Source: Nannochloris sp. 'desiccata' (lineage: Eukaryota > Chlorophyta > Trebouxiophyceae > Chlorellales > Chlorellaceae). From it: a stretch of DNA of 64,000 nt. The translations under genes were made by a program, and so were the position numbers. The notes under the pieces were generated by a model. The model saw only the letters and a program-made list of their open reading frames with translations. It made no database searches and was not told where the DNA came from. Shown here one piece after another: positions 56,810 through 64,000 of the stretch (its first letter is position 1; each line of letters begins with the position of its first letter). The stretch is taken from the NCBI GenBank assembly GCA_019044685.2, contig JAGTXX020000003.1:1488001-1552000 (forward strand), given 5' to 3'.

Positions 56810-58411
56810 TTAACCACTCAACCCAATTAAACTTCCACTGCCTGTTTGATTCTTCAAATACTCTTGACTCAACTTCATATTTTGCACCAAATCTTGCTCA
56901 GCCACCAATCTCTCCCCCTGCGCCAACAAGTCTTTCAAAGTCAAATTTTCAGGTTCAAAACTCGGCAGTGGGGTGGTTGCATCTTTTTTCAGCAACCTCT
57001 TTCCTAAATTTTGTAAATTCTCATTTTCTTCTGAAATGTCTCCATAAACAACGTCATTTTTAATCCATTCCCGGATTTGGTTGTCGTAGGTAGAAGAACG
57101 AATAGCCCCGTAGAAATCAAGAGATTGATTGGGAAAAGCTTTCAACAGTACTTGCATATCTTGCCTACTAAATCCATCGTCTTTATACATTTGTAACAAG
57201 ATCTGGGTCAAATCTTCCAACGAAGGCTGCCAATAGAACTTCTCCATACGTCCATCACGCAATAAGGGGGCAAACACCGTGCTTAAATCATTCCCTGTTA
57301 CGATAATAGGCACCCGGCGGATGTGATCACCCTCACGCCACTCATAATTAGGTGCAGCTACTCTATTAGGATTATCACAGATATTCATCAGTGTACCAGT
57401 AACCATTTGATTATTGACAGTATGTTGTGTGTTATCAAAATGGCCTACACCAGCATCCAAATCGTTGATCATCAAACACGAAAGCTTGCCTCGTACCTTT
57501 GAGAGCTCTGAAGCTTTTCTGTATCGTTCTCTAATTAGCTTGCCAGGTTGACCTGCCCATTCACTTTCTAATTCACCAGCAGACATTATTACAGCCTCTA
57601 CCCCGAGTTTTTTGAATATAAGCTCAGTTTGGAATGATTTTCCTTGACCTTTTCCACCCCAAATTCCTAAAATTAATGGAATTCTCGTCATGGAGTCAAA
57701 ACATCCAAAATCTGATAAGAAGTTTTTAGTTATATGCAATGCAACTGCATCTAGAAACTTAGGTGCGACGTAGTAATCGCCTACTAAGTTGTTAAATGTT
57801 CTAAATTCGTAGTTGCGTAGAGTGCCATCTGCAATATCTGAGACATGTCCAAGAATATTTCCAGTAAAAAGAGAATCAATCATATTGCTATTCTGACCAT
57901 GGGTGATGTTAATGTTGTATTGTTGGCGAGCACCAAGTTCTGACAGGAAATCGGCACCACCTCCACTGCCACCGCCAGCTTCCTTGGCATCCCAGCTGGA
58001 AGCAAACTTACTTTGTTTAGTAGCAGAGGCTGGGGCGGGAGGGGCGGGAGAAGAACTGGATTCTTGAAGAGAGTCTGCGGTAGACACATCATTGGTAGAG
58101 GCAGCGGGTTTATCGAACCAGTACATTGTGCTTCCATCGGGGTTGGTTTCGATAAGAATATCTGCTGCGAAAAAGTATTTGGTTATCGGATTTTCAAGTT
58201 AAGATCACATACAAATAAATATTAAAATGAACGATGGCACGATTAATCCACCGCGCAAATACTCACCATGAGAGTGTGATGCTTCAGCAGCACTGCTCAG
58301 ACGTGTAACTCTCGTTGCAGTGCGAAAGCCTGCAAATCTTTGCTGTGGGAGTGGGACATGCACAAGCCGAAGCTTACACCTTGCCCAACTGTGCACCAAT
58401 GTGGCATCCAT
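56810..58411 (-). CDS. Rubisco-activase-like AAA+ protein
   Basis: AAA+ ATPase of the Rubisco-activase superfamily, probably plastid. Exon 1 is 58411-58267 and exon 2 is 58164-56810; the 102-nt intron splits an Ala codon; 499 residues. Exon 1 encodes a basic N-terminus with a possible transit peptide. The AAA+ core has Walker A GIWGGKGQGKSF, MSAGELES, Walker B SCLMINDLDAG, and the sensor region PIIVTGNDLSTVFAPLLRDG with RMEKFYWQP. Within the core, the segments IPLILGIWGGKGQGKSFQTE and WAGQPGKLIRERYRKA resemble the activase-like paralogue of land plants (At1g73110 type) more than canonical Rca, and the C-terminus lacks the redox Cys pair. The superfamily is certain; Rubisco as substrate is not. 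Confidence 0.88.
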
Positions 58412-58789
58412 TTTAAGTACTCTAATAACCAAAGTGTCGATTATGGTTGATTCTTACGCATTGTGGAAATTCAAATTGAAATCTGCAAATTCTCCCACAC
58501 AACTTCTCCTCGGCACCCCACCAGACAGACCCTATTAGATTTTGCTGAGCTGCAGTAACCTCGACTAATTTAAATCCCATCTTAACAATACTAATTGCAA
58601 TTACATGCTTTATTATGCAGAGTTTAAAATTCTAAAAGTAGCAGCCCTTCATGTTCCTTCTCCGGGTTGTAAGAGAGGAGGGCGGAGCTGCTGTCATAGA
58701 ACAGAACAAAACTATAAACGGGAAAAGTGAAGTACAGAACCAAAGAAGAAGAAGAAGAAGGAGATTTTAGTATTGATGATGTATTTCGC
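58412..58789. other. Intergenic region between two minus-strand genes
   Basis: This 378-nt gap contains the promoter of the activase-like gene and RPN2 3' flank. Minus-strand TGTAA (58605-58601) lies 185 nt after the RPN2 stop. A purine GAA repeat sits at about 58745-58762. No gene. Confidence 0.35.
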
Positions 58790-61700
58790 TTAAGAAGGCA
58801 CGTACTCAAATGGCTCCGGGGGTGGTGGCTCGTCTCCAACATCAGCAGCAGCACCACCAGGCTGTGTTGCTGCATCCCCAGTCGCCACCGGTGCAGCTGC
58901 AGCAGGTTTCTTCTCTTCTTGGAACAGATACTCCACAGGCTCATCAGGGGTACTATTCTTTAATACCACAAATCCAGAAGGTGTAGGACGAACAGGGTGC
59001 CACCTATTTTCAGTTGTGGTAAATGCTACAAAGCGTCTTTGCTGAGGCACCACACGAGCGGGATTTTCCAAGATAAAGGTGGTAGGCTCGGGTTCTTTCG
59101 CTGCTTTAGTGGTCTCTGCTGCAGTGGTCTCTCCTTCACCCGCAGCATTCTCACCTTCTTTAGGTGATGCTGCTTCATCAGTATCCATTGCCTCTCCACC
59201 TTTGCTAGAGCCAGCACCACCAGCAGTGCTGCCACCAGCACCGCCCTTCTTATCCTTTGCTGTTGCTTTTTTGGCTGCTCTGGCTTTAAAACGTGCAGTG
59301 GTGGATAATACTGCAGTCGGCATCTTTTCTTTAGATTTCTTGTCTTCAGTAGGCACAGCGGCAGGGTATGCAAATACAGAAGGCTTGCAATCACATCGTG
59401 CCGTGAAATCTTTTGGTGCTGCCAAAGTTGAATCGACCCCAATTAAAGCAGTAGGTGCCAATGCCAGTGAAATAGTATACGACATAGGATGCCAATACCA
59501 ATACTGTACGAATAATGCCATACCAATAACACTCGTACGACGGAAAGTACCAGAATTAGATCTCATTCCAATAGTTGCATTACGACCACCAGCATCAAGG
59601 ATCCCTGCAGCCATAATAGCACCCATCCTCGCCATAGTTTCAGCACCACGGTTACCATGCAATGAACTGATGCGATCACGTAGTGCCTTTTGCCTCGATT
59701 CATGCTGTTCCATCATGACAAGTGACATGGCCACCAAAGCACCTTGCTGTACGAAATCAACAGAATCACGAAGCATAGGTTCCAACAAAGCAACAGCATC
59801 ACGTAATCCAGTACCAGCAGCAGCAATACCAACAGCCATAGCAGCTCCATACCTTGCATGAGGGTTATAACTCTCTGCCAATAAAGCAACGATACGAGGG
59901 CACTGCTCTGGTGCCGCCGCTAAAACAAAGCCTAGATTCATCACAGCAGCACGACGGACATCATTACTGACATCACTCACAGCGAAATGAAGTAATTTTT
60001 GAATAGCACCGTTATTTGCGCTGCCTCTGTATGCTAATCCAATAGTAAACATACCTCCATAACGAATAATCGGATCTTGATCTCTGGTCATTGATTCAAT
60101 CATAGTCTCTGCTTCATCTTCACGGCCATAACTGATAACAGCAAGACCAAGAGCAAGTCCACGAATGATTTTCTCATGTTGCGTATCGTGTGCGTATGCA
60201 AGCATCTCAGCTGCACGGTCAGTGCCAGTACCAGCAAATAATAAACCCAAGGCAAGACCAGCACCTTCACCGGCAACAGCAGAATCCATATAAAGAACGT
60301 TTTTAACATCTTCAAAGGCTTCTGCATCTTCACTACCGAGGCCAGAGATGCCTAATCCAAGGCATGCACCGTGTTGAACCACCTCCTGCTGAGTTCCTCG
60401 TAACGACTCCAAAAGCAACTGTCGAACATCGTGGCCGTGATTTATATGCATAAGACCCAACGCATACAAAGCTCCTCCCTCAGAGTAAGGGGAAGGACTG
60501 GACCCACCAGGTGCAGAAGGTAAGTATGGGCCAACTAAAGCTTTACTCTTAGTTAAAGCACCACGGTGAATGACACCAAGTCCAGCAGTGGCCGAGAACT
60601 TCGCCCAGTTTGTTGATTTGGCCAACCAGTCGAGATTTTCGCGCAGGAAAGTATCGACACCAGTACCAGCATGAGCTACAGCGTTAGCAAATACAGTAGC
60701 ACCATGGCAGACACTATTACGAGGTTCAATTCCTGCTTTAATATTTTTTAAGATTTGAAGATCAGAGGCGTTGCGAGAAGCGAGGAATTGCCTTTCCAAT
60801 TCAATGGGGACATCACCAGAGACGATCGAATCGAAACGGTTAAATTTCTGGGCTAATGGATCAACTACGGCAGGTGTAGCATCGGTATCTGCTGCTTCAG
60901 GGGCAAGGAGAGGGGCAGCCTCCTCAGCGCCTTCTTCCATTTGCACATCCTCAGCTGCAGCAGCAGCCGGGGCTGCTGGGGCCTGAGTAGGTGCCGAAGC
61001 TTTCAATTTCTCTCTCACTTGGGAAATAAATGCTTGTAGTTCAGCTTCTACAAGATCAAACCCAATTTGATACGCTAATAAAGCATCATCATCAGACCCT
61101 TTGAGTAAGCGGACAAGTACCGCTGCCACCTCATCAACGTCACCTAAGAACGTCAAACACCTACAAATAGCAGCATTATCTGGCTGAGGGACCTTTTCAT
61201 AATGTGCTACGACCAAACGCATGACTCGATCACGGAAAGAGCGAGAGATGACCAATCTTTGAGTAACGTCAAGGGCGTATGTGAGAGTACGCACAGGGTC
61301 ACTGCTACCAGCAATAGCTGACTCAAGACGATCAAGACGGCGAGTTTCTAATGCAATACCGACAGCTTGCTCTGCTTGTCCATCAGCTAAGCAGCGGTCA
61401 AATAAGCGCTCAACGACAGCAGTGAGGCGGGGATCAATTCCATCATTGTCTTCACGGCCTTCTTCAGCTGCACGCACACGGGAAGAAATATAGGTATCCA
61501 AGCAGCGTGCGAGAATAGTTTGGACATAGTCCGACGTTTCAGCTACATCAAACAAAGAGCCAGCACCAAGAGCATAGGTAAGGGCATCATCTAGATCATC
61601 GAGGTGGTAAAAGACCTGAATATGAGTATTGAAAAAATAGGGGCTCTTTTTAGATATTAAAATGTTTGGCAACCACGAAAACACCACCTCTGCAACAATA

Positions 61701-61976
61701 CCCTCCCAAAACAAAACAAATAATAAATTGTGATCAGCAACAAACCTTGGAAGCGACAAGAGCTGCGAGCTCTCTGTGCGTAAACTCTTCATCTTCATGG
61801 AGCGCTTCGATATTAGCAATAGATCCACTGATCTGGAACCAGAAATCATGAACAGAGCGGTCCAGCTGCTGCAGAGCAACTAATTTAAGGGTGTCATCTT
61901 CCTCCTCAAGGAGAGCCAAAACACCAGCAGCGCTGCTCACGGGTGCCGCGGCAGCATGTCCTGCGCCTGGCTTCAT
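58790..61976 (-). CDS. RPN2: 26S proteasome regulatory subunit RPN2 (PSMD1)
   Basis: Large scaffold of the 19S base that, with RPN1/RPN13, organises ubiquitin receptors. Exon 1 is 61976-61746 and exon 2 is 61615-58790, phase 0, splice joining LAALVASK to VFYHLDDLDDAL; 1018 residues, the expected size. The N-terminal helical part is followed by about ten proteasome/cyclosome repeats, including GACLGLGISGLGSEDAEA, GEGAGLALGLLFAGTGTD and HEKIIRGLALGLAVISYG. An Ala/Lys/Glu-rich loop (about 850-935) precedes the C-terminal part. The minus-strand frame extends upstream of the acceptor through the intron by chance; the spliced form is preferred because it reproduces the family sequence exactly. Confidence 0.96.
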
Positions 61977-62306
61977 TACAGCTGCAGCCGCCAGCGTGCC
62001 TCGTTTTCAAGTTGTGGGGGCTGATTGCCAAAACGAAATAATGATCTTAAGCACGAAGGCGAGCTATATGGCCTTCTTGCAGTGATTATAAAATGTCTGT
62101 GAGGTATTAACAGAGTTTAGAATACAGGAATTGTTTGAAAGTTTGTATACAAACAGCTTTTTAAGGCGCTCAAAATTCTCTCCACAACTGCAATTCGTGA
62201 AGATTACTATGGAAGACGATTCGAAAGTCATTGGTTGATGTGAAAAGTAAATGATAATTATACTAACACCATATTTTTAATTACAAAGTCTGCAGCGACG
62301 ATTGCA
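61977..62306. promoter_or_regulatory. Divergent promoter region, RPN2 / PsbP-domain gene
   Basis: This 330-nt gap separates head-to-head genes for a proteasome subunit and a thylakoid protein. No palindrome or TATA box stands out. Confidence 0.35.
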
Positions 62307-63144
62307 ATGCATCAAAAGTACTTGCTTCATGATCACATTCAATTCGTTCAACATGAGAGAACTTTCAGGCAATCTCGTCAGAGAGTTAGAGCACATGTGC
62401 GTTTTAATATAGACAATTTAAGTGTCGTAAATCTATCATGAACACCAAACATTGATCTAACTGGTACTCTTTCATCAATCTTCCTTCCAGGCGGTAGCAA
62501 CGGCGAGTTCACACGGCAGCCGACCTACACCATCTCCCTCATCAGAAGATTCGTCCTATCCCGCTATAAATCTAAATAGAAGATCTATTCTGACAATAGC
62601 ATCGATGTTCGTTCTTCCAGCTGCTTTCCCTGAAGACAGTGTTGCCACCACGCTTCCCTCCCCTGACTTTACTACTTATGCCAATCCTGCTCAAAATTAC
62701 TCTTTTCAACGCCCTGAATCCTGGGAACAAGTTGAAAAAGCCGGTGCCGACGTATTATTTCGCGATCCAATAAAAAAATCATCTACTCTAGGCATGACGG
62801 TACTTCCAGTGATGGTCCCGACTCTCGACACATTTGGCAGCCTAGAAGTAGTAGCAGAAAAGTTAGTAGCAGCAGAAAAGGCAAAGGAAAGCACATTATC
62901 CGTTAAAATGCTGAGCCAACAGCAAAGAGAGACTCCATTGGCCTCTGCTGTATATGATTTTGTGTATGAAGTAGATAGCACACGAGGACGGAAACAGATT
63001 GTCAATTGTGTAGCGATAGTTCGTAGTAAATTGTATATATTAAATGGGAATGTGAGTTGTGGGAAAGAGACAGCATGTGGAGAGGAACAAGTAGCAACTG
63101 TTGAATTGATGAAACATGCTGCGGAGTCGCTTAAAATTGAGTAG
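62307..63144 (+). CDS. PsbP-domain thylakoid-lumen protein
   Basis: Member of the PsbP/PPL/PPD family of lumenal photosystem accessory proteins. Exon 1 is 62307-62396 and exon 2 is 62491-63144, phase 0; 247 residues. The N-terminus is bipartite: a basic chloroplast transit peptide with a plausible cleavage motif (RVRAHAVA at the splice), then a twin-arginine lumen signal NRRSILTIASMFVLPAAFP. The mature domain starts FTTYANPAQNYSFQRPESWE, the family hallmark, followed by GADVLFRDPIKKSSTLGMTV and YDFVYEVDSTRGRKQIVNC. It lacks the long N-terminal loop of PsbP proper, so a PPL or PPD member is likelier than PsbP itself. TGTAA lies 35 nt after the stop. The stop is only 70 nt from that of the facing LCMT1 gene. 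Confidence 0.92.
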
Positions 63145-63214
63145 AAGAGACATTAATAGATATCGAATTTTAGGGATTTGTAATTGCAAATATCTATTGA
63201 TTAATAAATCAACA

Positions 63215-63988
63215 TCAACTTCCTGCTACTCTTTTAGCGGCTAGAACTGCTTCTAACGCAGCTATCCGTGGATCTTTAGCCTTGTGCAACCCAAACTCCT
63301 TCAAGACACCACCACCACCGCCACAGCCTTTGCCATCTTCATCGTCATCATTATTATTATCTATGACCCCTACAGTTATGCAATAATGCTCTTGAATTAA
63401 ATTCCATTCTTCAAATTCGTCAAATATCTCTAATTTCTGTATTCTATGCACATCATTTGGATCTAAACAGCTCTTATAAATTTCATTCATTGTTTTTGCC
63501 TCTGCTCGACCCCACCCCGCTTTTAGAAATCTTTCTGTGTGAGCTTCTAAAGTGGGCACAATGCCTAGCAAAGGGCATCCCCGAACAGATAGATTCATCA
63601 TCATTTGTCTTCCAAATGCATCATCAGGGTTGACTTGCTCATAGAGGGCCATTGCTGCTGCAGTTTTACTGAATTTTTGCCCCAACCAGCGGAGTAAATC
63701 GTCGCCTTGTTGGGGATGCATATAGACAAGCACACACTCTGCTAGAATGAACGTTGGAATGGAGTAATTTATACCTGCAAGATTTAATGCAGCTTCTACT
63801 TGACCTACATCTCGTAGATCTGCGGGCAAAAGGCTATAACGAGAGCTTAATACCTCTCCATTATCACAATTAATTTCCGCTGCCTGTGGTTTGTCGTTGC
63901 CATTTTCTTCATTATCGACATTACCTTGCAGGGTTCGCAAAAGAGCTGGGATGCGCTGTATAGCTGAAGATTTACGTTGTGTCACATC
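63215..63988 (-). CDS. LCMT1: Leucine carboxyl methyltransferase 1, C-terminal exon (5' part off window)
   Basis: Methylates the C-terminal Leu of the PP2A catalytic subunit. Only the last exon is in view, opening at a CAG acceptor (63991-63989) with DVTQRKSSAIQRIPALL, the SAM-fold segment that follows the first strand. Further family sequence: LLPADLRDVGQVEAALNLAG, PTFILAECVLVYM, YEQVNPDDAFGRQMMMNL and GRAEAKTMNEIYKSCLD. An acidic insertion with poly-Gly (DNNNDDDEDGKGCGGGGG) lies near the end. The SAM-binding GAG motif would be in missing upstream exons. Confidence 0.9.
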   Translation of the reverse strand, partial: DVTQRKSSAIQRIPALLRTLQGNVDNEENGNDKPQAAEINCDNGEVLSSRYSLLPADLRDVGQVEAALNLAGINYSIPTFILAECVLVYMHPQQGDDLLRWLGQKFSKTAAAMALYEQVNPDDAFGRQMMMNLSVRGCPLLGIVPTLEAHTERFLKAGWGRAEAKTMNEIYKSCLDPNDVHRIQKLEIFDEFEEWNLIQEHYCITVGVIDNNNDDDEDGKGCGGGGGVLKEFGLHKAKDPRIAALEAVLAAKRVAGS

Positions 63989-64000
63989 CTGAAAATCTAG

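Noticed and set aside
61616..61879. Minus-strand extension of the RPN2 main exon
   Set aside because: Open by chance: it has intron-like Ile/Phe-rich sequence, a CAG acceptor at 61616-61618 and an exact family match only when spliced to the exon ending at 61746.

Overview
The window is nuclear DNA of a photosynthetic eukaryote, most likely a unicellular green alga. Evidence: spliceosomal GT-AG introns; eukaryotic housekeeping genes (eIF3i, eIF3j, RPN2, HBS1, UBA3, CNOT2, MUS81, TAN1); and plant/algal genes (aerobic Mg-protoporphyrin cyclase CRD1, thylakoid DEG1-type protease, a thylakoid-lumen PsbP-domain protein, a Rubisco-activase-like AAA+ protein). The green-lineage call rests on the activase-like gene and on TGTAA motifs after several stop codons. 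It is an inference; no rRNA or plastid marker is present.

The region is compact: 28 protein genes in 64 kb, gaps mostly 200-700 nt, no transposons, tRNAs, rRNAs or CRISPR. I resolved 32 complete introns of 76-279 nt, nearly all near the 5' end of their gene and followed by one long exon. Nine neighbour pairs are head-to-head.

Layout. 1-2520 (-): organelle-targeted-looking fusion of SbcD-type nuclease and SbcC-type ATPase, cut by the left edge. 3173-5745 (+): orphan Gly-rich coiled-coil protein. 6464-10163 (+): voltage-sensor-like membrane domain joined to a cyclic-nucleotide phosphodiesterase. 10521-11960 (-): UBA3. 12147-15367 (-): enlarged MUS81 with an extra UBA-like segment. 15798-17209 (+): orphan. 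17443-18476 (+): secreted fasciclin-domain protein. 18812-19486 (-): eIF3j. 20282-22087 (+): CNOT2. 22502-23180 (+): penta-EF-hand protein. 23409-25721 (-): 4CXXC zinc-finger plus DDT/WHIM-like chromatin protein. 26066-27292 (+): CCDC47. 27496-28691 (-): eIF3i. 29061-32406 (+): importin. 32673-34638 (-): ankyrin-malonyltransferase fusion. 35346-36848 (-): CRD1. 37240-38403 (+): PurU. 38913-40161 (+): TAN1. 40488-43005 (-): five-KH protein. 43400-44332 (+): S1-domain protein. 44916-50401 (+): divergent SMC-family ATPase. 50613-52032 (-): DEG1. 52321-54037 (+): UGPase. 54367-56458 (-): HBS1. 56810-58411 (-): activase-like. 58790-61976 (-): RPN2. 62307-63144 (+): PsbP-domain. 63215-63988 (-): 3' end of LCMT1.

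There is no operon logic, but functions cluster loosely around genome maintenance (SbcDC fusion, MUS81, SMC-like, CDCA7-like), translation (eIF3i/j, HBS1, TAN1) and plastid biology (CRD1, DEG1, PsbP-domain, activase-like). The most unusual products are the SbcD-SbcC fusion, the SMC-like ATPase, the ankyrin-malonyltransferase fusion and the voltage-sensor phosphodiesterase.
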